From Campylobacteraceae bacterium (GTDB taxonomy: Bacteria; Campylobacterota; Campylobacteria; Campylobacterales; Campylobacteraceae), in NCBI GenBank assembly GCA_031256525.1, contig JAIRQK010000010.1, forward strand, positions 1 through 6,048: a stretch of DNA of 6,048 nt, read 5' to 3'. Under the pieces are notes generated by a model that worked only from the letters and a program-made list of their open reading frames with translations, did no database searches and was not told where the DNA came from. Below, one piece after another: positions 1 through 5,548 of the stretch. The number at the start of each line of letters is the position of its first letter. Positions within the stretch are counted from its first letter, which is position 1. Position numbers and translations under genes: made by a program.

Positions 1-63
1 TACTTAAATGTACTTGGTACTTACTAATAAATAAGTAAGACAAAACAACAGAATAACACACAA

Positions 64-91
64 CCTCACCTGATTTATGGATTGGGTGAGG
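64..91 (-). terminator. Possible terminator downstream of the toxin remnant
   Basis: A 7-bp inverted repeat (CCTCACC at 64-70, GGTGAGG at 85-91) encloses a 14-nt loop. It lies just past the TAA stop of the minus-strand toxin ORF (98-100). Read on the minus strand, the stem is followed by a T-rich but interrupted stretch, so it is a weaker intrinsic terminator than the two other hairpins in the window. The rest of 1-97 holds only short TACTT repeats (1-5, 11-15, 18-22) and a 6-bp hairpin (20-25/34-39); no gene is seen there. Confidence 0.4.
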
Positions 92-97
92 GGGGTG

Positions 98-682
98 TTA
101 GATTGGGTAGAGATTTTTAGCTACATTTTCTGTATTTTGTGGTATAATGTCTTCAACAGGTGAGGATTTAAACTGGGCATGTCGTCCTGCCTCACTTGGT
201 AATCTATCCGAAAACATCGATACTATTTTTTCATCATTTGCTTTTTTATTAATTATCACTCTAAATCTTATACCATCTTTGTATAGCTCGTATCCATAAT
301 TTATGCTACCATCATTTTTTGTTTTTACTTTGTCAATAATTTTGCCATTTCTGACAATCTCGCCCATTTGCAAAAGTTCTTTGTCTGTAACTTCACCATA
401 TTTGCCATTGCCTATGTGTCGCCTTATTATGTGTTTTGCACCACCATCTTTGTTGCCTAATTTGTACTTAATTATCTCACCATCTGCTTTTCTAACTTCC
501 GTTGCATTTTTACCATTAAAAGTAACATTGTAAATGCCTCGTTGCTCTTTTTGTAGTTGTTTTCCTATACCTCTGCTGTTTAGATACTCTTGTACTGGGT
601 TAAGTGTATTTTTAGCTACATTTTTCTGTATTTTGTGGTATAATTGTATCTGTAGGAGATGGTTGACCAAGTGTAGTCCCAT
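98..682 (-). CDS. Putative BECR-fold (barnase/colicin E5-like) endoribonuclease domain, distal cassette
   Basis: The domain matches the phage/ICE-associated BECR endoribonucleases common in Helicobacter and Campylobacter, which are C-terminal toxin or polyvalent-protein domains that cleave RNA. From the N-terminal side it shows GIYNVTFNGKNATE, then GGAKHIIRRHIG (candidate catalytic His/Arg region), KELLQMGEIVRNGKI, a DGS/KDG beta-rich section and SMFSDR, ending at IIPQNTENVAKN. The same blocks recur in the upstream copy, which supports a real domain. The first ATG (682) is doubtful: AAGGAG abuts it with no spacer, and residues 1-20 are an out-of-frame reading of the upstream copy's tail. Homology to a continuous protein begins near 624, at KNVAKNTLNPVQEYL. 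The segment is therefore best seen as the 3' part of a longer gene, cut off by the frameshift at 621-625. RNase activity is inferred from family resemblance, and no immunity gene is evident. Confidence 0.6.
   Translation of the reverse strand: MGLHLVNHLLQIQLYHKIQKNVAKNTLNPVQEYLNSRGIGKQLQKEQRGIYNVTFNGKNATEVRKADGEIIKYKLGNKDGGAKHIIRRHIGNGKYGEVTDKELLQMGEIVRNGKIIDKVKTKNDGSINYGYELYKDGIRFRVIINKKANDEKIVSMFSDRLPSEAGRHAQFKSSPVEDIIPQNTENVAKNLYPI
113..148. repeat. Cassette 3' border repeat, copy 1
   Basis: This 36-base stretch matches 608-644 except that it has T4 (126-129) where the other copy has T5. On the minus strand it encodes IIPQNTENVAKN, the exit segment of the toxin domain, in the intact frame. 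It serves as the reference for recognising the frameshift in the other copy. Confidence 0.85.
497..559. repeat. 63-bp exact direct repeat, copy 1 (5' border of distal toxin cassette)
   Basis: These 63 bases are identical to 1008-1070, and the identity stops sharply on both sides (C/T at 496/1007 and T/C at 560/1071). On the minus strand the repeat encodes QKEQRGIYNVTFNGKNATE plus the flanking codons, the entry segment of the BECR domain. The domain core between this border and the 3' border is diverged, so the repeat is a plausible site of homologous exchange. Confidence 0.9.
608..644. repeat. Cassette 3' border repeat, copy 2, with one-base insertion
   Basis: This is the partner of 113-148 with one extra T (run 621-625). 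On the minus strand the extra A turns NTENVAKN into NTEKCS-stop and ends the proximal ORF at 612. Confidence 0.85.
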
Positions 683-1403
683 CTCCTTTTTTTATGAAAT
701 TTCTATCTGAAAACATCGATATTGTTTTCTTTTTCCCATCTTTTCCCTCTTCCACAACAACGCCAAAATTTACGCCATCTTTATTTAAATTATAAACATA
801 GCTTTGTACGCTACCATCATCATACAACTTCACACTATTTGGGTCTATCTTCCCATTTCTGATAACCTCGCCCATTTGTAAAAGCTCTTTATTTGTTATT
901 TCTCCTGTTTTCCCCTCGCCAATATGCTTTATTGTTATATGTCTACCGCCATATGCTCTACTGCCTCGCTCATAAGATATTACATCTTTTAAGTCCCTTG
1001 ACCTTATTTCCGTTGCATTTTTACCATTAAAAGTAACATTGTAAATGCCTCGTTGCTCTTTTTGTAGTTGCTTTGGCGGTAATGCTAAGCCTATTTTGTT
1101 TAATGACTGTTTTAGCTCGTTTTCGTTTAAATTCGCTAAACTATCCGCTTGTCTAAGCCCTTGTTGTAGTTGCTGTTCTGTTAAGTCGTTGATACTTCCT
1201 GTGGCTGTTTGTGGTGGCGGTAAATCATTAATGGCTAAATCTCGCTCTGCTTGTCTTTGTACTTGCTGTGCAAACTCTTCACTTGTTGGCTGTTGTCTTG
1301 CTGTGGCTGTATCAGCTTGTGTTATTATCTGCTTATCTATCTCTTCAACTCTAGAAAATTGCGGTAATTTTAATCCAAAAGCCCAAGCTCTTTTAATAGT
1401 GTT
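612..1403 (-). pseudogene. 5'-truncated, frameshifted phage/ICE protein with BECR endoribonuclease domain, proximal cassette
   Basis: The minus frame is open for 263 codons, from just after a TAA at 1404-1406 down to a TAG/TAA-type stop at 612-614, but it has no ATG before position 875, inside the domain. It is therefore a gene body without a 5' end. The upstream part (about 1373-1080) is a Q-, E- and L-rich, probably helical linker (FSRVEEIDKQI, RQQPTSEEFAQQVQRQ, DLPPPQ, LTEQQLQQGLRQ), typical of spacers in large polyvalent phage/ICE proteins. A BECR-like domain follows: GIYNVTFNGKNATE, GGRHITIKHIG, KELLQMGEVIRNGKI, NKDGVNFGVV, SMFSDR and TIIPQNTE. The final residues KCS arise from an extra A in an A5 run (T5 at 621-625). 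With A4, as in the distal copy, translation would continue as NVAKNTLNPVQEYL into the downstream domain. The upstream end overlaps the thioesterase 3' end, so a deletion or recombination joint lies near 1370. It is very probably non-functional. Confidence 0.65.
1008..1070. repeat. 63-bp exact direct repeat, copy 2 (5' border of proximal toxin cassette)
   Basis: This is the identical partner of 497-559, offset by 511 bases in the same orientation. It encodes the same entry segment of the proximal BECR domain. Confidence 0.9.
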
Positions 1404-1792
1404 TTATCTTTTTCAAAGACTCTTTTCTTACCTCCTTCATCTACTGCAACATATGTTACAATAGCACTTGTTACATGCAGACAAATTTTTTTAAAGTTTA
1501 TCATTCTCTCGGCGGAGACCTCTATGGTTGTTTGTATCGAGGTGTTCCCAACTTTTGTAACTTTTGCATATAGGCTTAAAATATCGCCAACTTTTACAGA
1601 CTCTCTAAATTCAAGTGAATTTACTGCTATGGTTACGGTTTTTCCCGGATTTAAGTCCCTTGCAGCAATAGCACCAGCTATATCGATTTGAGACATTATC
1701 CAACCACCAAATATATTGCCATTAGCGTTTGTATCTTTTGGCATTGGCATGATACGAATTCTTAAATTGTTTGGATTGTTCATCATTTCCAT
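1370..1792 (-). CDS. Acyl-CoA thioesterase, YciA/hotdog-fold family
   Basis: This is a predicted cytoplasmic hydrolase of acyl-CoA thioesters, giving free acid and CoA. The protein is 140 aa, a normal length for a single-hotdog YciA-type enzyme. The family signature is clear: DTNANGNIFGGWIMSQIDIAG at about residues 20-40, with Asp37 in the position of the catalytic acidic residue, followed by beta strands such as TVTIAVNSLEF and a conserved HVTSAIVTYVAV near 106-116. The start at 1792 (MEMMNN) is preferred because AAGG lies 6 nt upstream. A longer frame to 1834 would begin inside the hairpin at 1831-1864 and adds 14 residues without family resemblance. A TACAAT -10-like element lies at 1813-1818. 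The 3' end abuts and overlaps the truncated toxin gene, so its last few codons or stop could have been altered by that rearrangement. The thioesterase family assignment is secure; the acyl-chain substrate is not known from sequence. Confidence 0.85.
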   Translation of the reverse strand: MEMMNNPNNLRIRIMPMPKDTNANGNIFGGWIMSQIDIAGAIAARDLNPGKTVTIAVNSLEFRESVKVGDILSLYAKVTKVGNTSIQTTIEVSAERMINFKKICLHVTSAIVTYVAVDEGGKKRVFEKDKTLLKELGLLD

Positions 1793-1812
1793 AGAAAACC
1801 TTATCTTTATAT

Positions 1813-1818
1813 ATTGTA
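1813..1818 (-). promoter_or_regulatory. Candidate -10 element for the thioesterase gene
   Basis: Read on the minus strand this is TACAAT within TATACAATATATAAAG, with the AAGG ribosome site (1799-1802) a short way downstream. A promoter here, after the upstream hairpin, would allow transcription independent of the lyase gene. No clear -35 is seen, which is usual for Campylobacterota. Confidence 0.35.
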
Positions 1819-1830
1819 TAATATTTGTAA

Positions 1831-1864
1831 TCACATCAAGTTAGAAAATATTAACTTGATGTGA
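1831..1864 (-). terminator. 13-bp hairpin terminator after the lyase gene
   Basis: A perfect 13-bp inverted repeat (1831-1843 and 1852-1864) encloses an 8-nt AT-rich loop. It lies 18 bases past the lyase stop codon. An AT-rich stretch follows on the minus strand, and an ATTTTT run follows on the plus strand, so it could work in both directions. It separates the lyase from the thioesterase and argues that they are separate transcripts. Confidence 0.65.
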
Positions 1865-1882
1865 ATTTTTAGATATAAAATT

Positions 1883-3343
1883 TTATAAACTATCACCAAA
1901 ATCTTTTTTAAATTTTGCTATAAGTTTTTGTGGCCAATCACTAACAGGCTCCAATCCGCCCATAAAAAATCTAAGTACCGAAGGCTCATAAACAAATCTA
2001 AGCCCTTCAATAAGTTGCCTATTGTCATAAAGCCAACAGAGTCTATCCTCAACATACTTTATTTGCGACAATGTAAATACGCGTCTTGGAATTGCAAGAC
2101 GCAAAAGTTCCATATCGGCATAAGTTTCATTTCCGTACTCATCTCTTTGGTTTGAAATCGAACCTCTCTCCATTCCACGAACACCTGAAATCAAATAAAA
2201 TGCAGCAGCAAAAGCACCAGCTGGATACTCTTTTTGAGAGATGTGTGAACAAATTTGTATTGCGTCAATATGACACCCCAAAACACCCGGAGGTGTAACA
2301 ACAGGAACTCCTTTCTTATCCAACGAGTTTACAAGATATTCTATAAATTTTGGACTTTGTGATATCATAGTTTCATCTAAAGTTTCATAAAGTCCAACTG
2401 CAATCGCTTCAATTTCACGAATTGAAATTCCGCCATAAGTTAAAAATCCTTCAAAAAGCGGAACGAGTGGCTCAAGTTTTTTGTAGATTTTTTCACTATT
2501 TGTACAAATTCCGCCACCTCTTGAAGAGCTTAGTTTTCTTGCTGAAAAGTATATAATGTCTGACAAATCTGTCATAGTAAGTATTATTTCAGCGATTGTT
2601 TTATCGTTAAAGCCTTCTTCTCTCTGTTTTACAAGATATGCGTTTTCTCCAAGCAAACTTGCATCAAGAACTAACAATATTCCGTATTTATCGGCTATTT
2701 TTCTAACATCTCTTAAGTTTTTAATAGAAAATGGTTGTCCACCAATTAAATTTGTTGACGCTTCCATTCTTATAAATGGGATATTTTCAGCTCCATGTTT
2801 TTTTATACTATCTTCAAGTTTTTCTATGTTCATATTACCTTTAAATGGGTGTTTTGAATTGATAACATATGCTTCATCATACAGAAGCTCTTCAATTTTT
2901 CCACCATGTTGTGTGATATGCGCCATTGAAGTTGTAAAGTGGTAATTCATAGGAATTATATCGCCTTTTTTTATAAAAGCGTGTGATATTATATTTTCAG
3001 CTGCTCTTCCTTGATGTGCTGGAAGTAGATATTTTTTACCAAGAACATCTTCTACTGCTTTTTGAAAACGGAAAAAACTTTGTGAACCAGCATACGCATC
3101 ATCAGCCATCATCATAGCACCAAGTTGGCAATCACTCATCGCATTTGTGCCACTATCTGTTAGCATATCTAAAAAAACATCTTTTGTATTTAGTCTAAAA
3201 GTGTTAAATCCGCCCTCAAAAAGTGCTTCAAGACGTCTTTCTATTGGAACAAGGTGTAGTTTTTGAACAACTCTTACTTTATGAAGCTCAAGAGGAATGT
3301 TCTCTTCTTTATAAAATTTTATATTTGTCGAATCATTTGCCAT
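1883..3343 (-). CDS. PLP-dependent beta-eliminating lyase, tryptophanase/tyrosine phenol-lyase family (TPL-like)
   Basis: Enzymes of this family split aromatic amino acids into pyruvate, ammonia and indole (TnaA) or phenol (Tpl), using pyridoxal phosphate in the cytoplasm. The start at 3343 (MANDSTN) has AAGGA about 7 nt upstream and gives 486 aa, slightly longer than the usual 456-475 because of a C-terminal extension (EPVSDWPQ onward). Visible landmarks are LTDSGTNAMSD (61-71), AYAGS with Tyr84, HQGRAAEN with Arg113, NLIGGQP with Asn198, Asp227 in LVLDAS, Lys270 in FSARK as the presumed PLP-binding lysine, and Arg420 in IPRR. MERG (Arg393) and LRFF (Phe459, Phe460) match tyrosine phenol-lyase (Arg381, Phe448/449 in the Citrobacter enzyme) rather than tryptophanase, which has His in the LRHF context. 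Two deviations stand out: the Arg after Asp-Ala-Thr in TPL is Leu230 here, and the usual KKD around the lysine is RKL. The substrate is therefore uncertain. It is transcribed alone from a promoter near 3375 and ends at the 1831-1864 hairpin. Confidence 0.85.
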   Translation of the reverse strand: MANDSTNIKFYKEENIPLELHKVRVVQKLHLVPIERRLEALFEGGFNTFRLNTKDVFLDMLTDSGTNAMSDCQLGAMMMADDAYAGSQSFFRFQKAVEDVLGKKYLLPAHQGRAAENIISHAFIKKGDIIPMNYHFTTSMAHITQHGGKIEELLYDEAYVINSKHPFKGNMNIEKLEDSIKKHGAENIPFIRMEASTNLIGGQPFSIKNLRDVRKIADKYGILLVLDASLLGENAYLVKQREEGFNDKTIAEIILTMTDLSDIIYFSARKLSSSRGGGICTNSEKIYKKLEPLVPLFEGFLTYGGISIREIEAIAVGLYETLDETMISQSPKFIEYLVNSLDKKGVPVVTPPGVLGCHIDAIQICSHISQKEYPAGAFAAAFYLISGVRGMERGSISNQRDEYGNETYADMELLRLAIPRRVFTLSQIKYVEDRLCWLYDNRQLIEGLRFVYEPSVLRFFMGGLEPVSDWPQKLIAKFKKDFGDSL

Positions 3344-3372
3344 AATGCTTTCCTTGATAAAAAATAACGCTA

Positions 3373-3378
3373 ATTGTA
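3373..3378 (-). promoter_or_regulatory. Candidate -10 element for the lyase gene
   Basis: On the minus strand TTTTGATACAATTAGCG contains TACAAT at a suitable distance, giving a leader of roughly 20-25 nt before the ATG at 3343. The ribosome site AAGGA lies between them. No convincing -35 hexamer is seen. Confidence 0.45.
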
Positions 3379-3509
3379 TCAAAATGAAGTTGATTTTAAG
3401 TTAAGTTTTTGGGAGAGTTTTATATGAAATAGAAATTTTGATGTTAGTAGTGTTGTGAAAATTCCACCTTATATATTGTTTGTTATAGTTAAAACGAGAC
3501 ATTCTGTGG

Positions 3510-3515
3510 TATCAT
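3510..3515 (+). promoter_or_regulatory. Candidate extended -10 element for the nucleotidyltransferase gene
   Basis: TGTGGTATCAT has a TG-type extension and a TATCAT hexamer, about 36 nt before the ATG at 3551. A second TATCAT lies at 3527-3532. The start codon has GAGGG at 3541-3545 as its ribosome site, 5 nt upstream. Together with the minus-strand promoter near 3375, this makes 3344-3550 a divergent promoter region; no other feature is seen in it. Confidence 0.35.
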
Positions 3516-3550
3516 TTTGGTTAAAGTATCATCAATAAGAGAGGGCGTCT

Positions 3551-4333
3551 ATGAATCAAGAGATAATCAAAGTTGTTAAAAACAGACTTCTTGAAATTGA
3601 AAAAGAGCATAAGATAAATATTTTATATGCTGTTGAATCAGGCTCAAGAGCGTGGGGATTTGAATCATCAGATAGTGATTATGATGTAAGATTTATTTAC
3701 GCTCATCATAAAAATTGGTATTTAAATATTCTGCCAAAAAGAGATGTAGTTGAGTATCTTATTTTAGATGAGTTTGATTATTCGGGATGGGATTTGAGAA
3801 AAACACTGTTTTTGTTAAATAAATCCAATCCAGTTCTTTTTGAATGGCTACGATCACCAATAGTATATTATAAAGATGACTATTTTTTTAATACGATGAA
3901 GCAGTTATCCAAAGAGTATTTTTCGCCAATTTCATCAATATATCACTATTTGCATATGGCAAATGGAAACTATAGGCAATATTTGCAGACAGACGAGGTA
4001 AAGATAAAAAAGTATTTTTATGTGTTAAGACCAATAATGGCTTGTATGTGGATAGAAAAATATAACGAATCACCACCGATAGAGTTTGATAAACTATTGG
4101 TACAAATTGATGATAAATTATTGGTGGGTAAAATAACAGAGTTGTTAATTAGGAAAAAATCTGGGTTTGAGTTTGGAGTAGAGCCAAAGATACAAATAAT
4201 AAATGATTTTGTAGAGAATATGTTGGAACATTTTGAAAAGAGCGTAAGAACATTTGATCCAAAAAGCAAACCAAAACAAGAGTTATTGGAAAATGGTTTT
4301 ATTAAGATGTTGGATTATTACGAGGCAAGATAG
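3551..4333 (+). CDS. RlaP/YcgL-type nucleotidyltransferase (DNA polymerase beta superfamily)
   Basis: This 260-aa protein opens with the minimal nucleotidyltransferase core. ESGSRAWGFESSDSDYDVR at about residues 29-47 contains the Gly31-Ser32 nucleotide-binding turn and the metal-binding pair Asp43/Asp45. The pattern GSRAWGF-x-S-x2-SDYDVR is characteristic of the RlaP family (RNA-ligase-associated putative nucleotidyltransferase, including Bacillus YcgL), proposed to act in RNA repair or modification. The remainder is a helical C-terminal region with aromatic-rich segments (NPVLFEWLRSPIVY, SSIYHYLHMANGNYRQYL, KKYFYVLRPIMACMWI), as expected for this family, and the length is full. The start is supported by GAGGG 5 nt upstream. 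No RNA ligase or tRNA gene lies next to it in this window. It begins a plus-strand run of three genes that look accessory. The family is confident; the biochemical role is inferred. Confidence 0.8.
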   Translation: MNQEIIKVVKNRLLEIEKEHKINILYAVESGSRAWGFESSDSDYDVRFIYAHHKNWYLNILPKRDVVEYLILDEFDYSGWDLRKTLFLLNKSNPVLFEWLRSPIVYYKDDYFFNTMKQLSKEYFSPISSIYHYLHMANGNYRQYLQTDEVKIKKYFYVLRPIMACMWIEKYNESPPIEFDKLLVQIDDKLLVGKITELLIRKKSGFEFGVEPKIQIINDFVENMLEHFEKSVRTFDPKSKPKQELLENGFIKMLDYYEAR

Positions 4334-4342
4334 TGGATTTTG

Positions 4343-4372
4343 TTGAACTGCATAATTTTGCAGAGGTATAAA
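4343..4372 (+). promoter_or_regulatory. Candidate sigma-70 promoter for the DMP19-like gene
   Basis: TTGAAC at 4343-4348 and TATAAA at 4367-4372 are separated by 18 nt, a good -35/-10 arrangement. It lies in the 71-bp gap after the nucleotidyltransferase stop and would start RNA near 4379, shortly before the AGGAGA ribosome site at 4397-4402. Confidence 0.4.
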
Positions 4373-4404
4373 AAGTATATAAATATTATTTAAGGTAGGA
4401 GAGA

Positions 4405-4857
4405 ATGGATAAGAAAACTAAAGCCTTACCAGAAGTTAGTGTGGTAGATATCGAAAAGTCTAAAGATGATGCTTGGGATTTTTTGTATCTATTTTTAGAT
4501 AAGTATTTTGAGATGATCGATAAAAATCAAGAAGTGCTAAATGATTTTAATACTTCGCAACATGTGCTTTTGGCATATTGTTATCTTGATGCTCAAGTGT
4601 GTAATGGTGGGTTTATACAGTTAATTTACAATGGCTACGGAGCATATGTTTTTAATACCCCTTTTGCCGATGAAATAAAATTATGGGGTGCTACAAAAAC
4701 TGCCGAAATTGTAGAGAGGGCGAAAATAATTTACGATGAAAACAGAACAGAAATTGAAAAAGAGACATCAATGAATGAGTTTATGGAGCTATATGAAAAA
4801 ATAACTAAATTTGAACCATTGGACAATGAATACTTAAAATACACGATAAAGAAGTAG
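4405..4857 (+). CDS. DMP19 family (DUF4375) protein, C-terminus altered by frameshift
   Basis: The 150-aa product shows the family core FNTSQHVLLAYCYLDAQV at about 48-65, directly followed by CNGGFIQLIYNGYG (66-79). This is the conserved NGGF/Q/N-G region of DMP19/DUF4375 proteins. A Neisseria member has been described as a DNA-mimic protein that sequesters a regulator; most members have no known role. The start is well supported by AGGAGA just upstream. The end is odd. The frame terminates as KYTIKK at 4855-4857, but a second frame starting at 4845 reads DKEVEAIKRYVENNINSFG and three more residues to a stop at 4911-4913, which looks like a natural charged helical tail. Removing two bases from TACACGAT (4840-4847) would join them into a 168-residue protein. 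The core domain is intact, so the short form may still fold. Confidence 0.75.
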   Translation: MDKKTKALPEVSVVDIEKSKDDAWDFLYLFLDKYFEMIDKNQEVLNDFNTSQHVLLAYCYLDAQVCNGGFIQLIYNGYGAYVFNTPFADEIKLWGATKTAEIVERAKIIYDENRTEIEKETSMNEFMELYEKITKFEPLDNEYLKYTIKK

Positions 4858-4913
4858 AAGCAATAAAAAGATATGTTGAAAATAATATAAATAGTTTTGG
4901 GATAGTTATATAA
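4845..4913 (+). pseudogene. Displaced C-terminal tail of the DMP19-like gene
   Basis: Twenty-two codons open in the frame offset from 4405-4857 encode a lysine/glutamate/asparagine-rich tail ending FGIVI, with a TAA at 4911-4913. It has no start codon or ribosome site of its own and follows immediately on the last matching codon (Tyr146) of the DMP19-like protein. It is interpreted as the original 3' end, cut off by a dinucleotide AC insertion. Confidence 0.55.
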
Positions 4914-4944
4914 AAATAAAAATGATATACAAGGTTTGTTTGTT

Positions 4945-5463
4945 ATGTTTGATAAATTGTTAAAAATTAATTGCTTTTCAAAGAGTAAAATATTGAGAAA
5001 TATTGCAAGTAATTTGTTGGAAAAGTTTTATTGTTGCGAAATAAAATGTATCGAAATAGATAAAAGCATAATGTTTGCTCACCGTGCTCGTGGGTGTACA
5101 ATTATTGCGTCAAAGATTTGTGAAAATGTTGTTATTTTCCAAAATGTAACAATCGGAACAAATTTAAAATATAATAAGACAAATGAAGAATGGGAGAATA
5201 TTGGCAATCCAATTATTGGAAAAAATGTGATAATTGCTGATGGAGCAAAAATATTAGGACCTATAATTATTGGTGAAAATAGTGTTGTGGCTGCTGGTGC
5301 AATAATTACAAAAGATATTCCAGCAAATAGTATAGCATATGGTGTGAATAAATTTAAACCAAAAGATGCAGAATATGATTTTTTGTACAGTTCAAATATG
5401 TTAAATTTTGAAAAAATAATAGAAGTAAATAAAGAATTAATAAAGAAGTATAATAAAATATAA
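4945..5463 (+). CDS. Hexapeptide-repeat acyltransferase, serine acetyltransferase-like
   Basis: The protein is 172 aa from the ATG at 4945. AAGG at 4931-4934 supports this start better than the TTG at 4936, which would sit almost on top of the site. From about residue 38 on it has left-handed beta-helix hexapeptide repeats (IIASKICENVVIFQNVTIG, GKNVIIADGAKILGPIIIGENSVVAAGAIITKDIP), the fold of CysE-type and sugar O-acetyltransferases that use acetyl-CoA. The register matches the CysE C-terminal domain: FAHRARG lines up with the CysE LDHATG (His46 kept, the preceding Asp replaced by Ala), and EWENIGNPII lines up with the segment holding CysE's RHP, whose histidine is missing. The N-terminal helical part is short. 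Serine is therefore not a safe substrate call; a sugar or other acceptor is equally possible. It lies 31 nt beyond the displaced DMP19 tail and is probably co-transcribed with that gene. Confidence 0.7.
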   Translation: MFDKLLKINCFSKSKILRNIASNLLEKFYCCEIKCIEIDKSIMFAHRARGCTIIASKICENVVIFQNVTIGTNLKYNKTNEEWENIGNPIIGKNVIIADGAKILGPIIIGENSVVAAGAIITKDIPANSIAYGVNKFKPKDAEYDFLYSSNMLNFEKIIEVNKELIKKYNKI

Positions 5464-5516
5464 AAGTGTGATAATAATAGAATATGGTCATTTTAAAACA
5501 GTGCCATGAAATTTAT

Positions 5517-5548
5517 ATAGAGGCTAAAATGTTGTATTTAGCCTCTAT
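5517..5548. terminator. Bidirectional hairpin terminator between convergent genes
   Basis: A perfect 12-bp stem (5517-5528 and 5537-5548) encloses an 8-nt loop. It lies between the plus-strand acyltransferase (stop 5461-5463) and the minus-strand CysE gene. The CysE stop codon and part of its last sense codon are inside the stem. On the plus strand it is followed by a T-rich run. The position and symmetry fit termination of both transcripts. The 5464-5516 gap holds nothing else recognisable. Confidence 0.65.

Noticed and set aside
303..533. Plus-strand 76-codon hydrophobic ORF
   Set aside because: It is antisense to the distal BECR domain, whose motif conservation with the sister copy shows that the minus strand is the coding one.
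682..700. A7 run (687-693 on the complementary strand) in the proximal toxin cassette, resembling an A_AAA_AAA slippery heptamer
   Set aside because: A -1 shift here would enter the third frame, not the frame of the downstream domain, which needs +1 or -2. No stimulatory structure was recognised.
497..1070. Two 63-bp direct repeats considered as CRISPR or transposon ends
   Set aside because: There are only two copies, they are 511 bases apart and in coding sequence, with no inverted ends or transposase. They are borders of duplicated protein domains.
1045..1464. Plus-strand 139-codon ORF rich in Cys and Ser
   Set aside because: It lies antisense to the toxin remnant and thioesterase. Its Cys/Ser-rich composition is what the reverse of Q/A/T-rich coding sequence gives, and it matches no family.
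2556..2945. Plus-strand 129-codon ORF inside the lyase gene
   Set aside because: It is fully antisense to a clearly conserved PLP enzyme and has no recognisable domain.
4334..4370. Readable codons in another frame after the nucleotidyltransferase stop (VDFVELHNFAEV)
   Set aside because: The stretch is only about a dozen codons with a GTG at best, and the nucleotidyltransferase already has its full expected length. Promoter-like sequence explains the gap better.
4922..4963. Short plus-strand ORF starting ATGATATAC before the acyltransferase
   Set aside because: It has only 13 codons and no ribosome site in place, and it overlaps the acyltransferase start in another frame.
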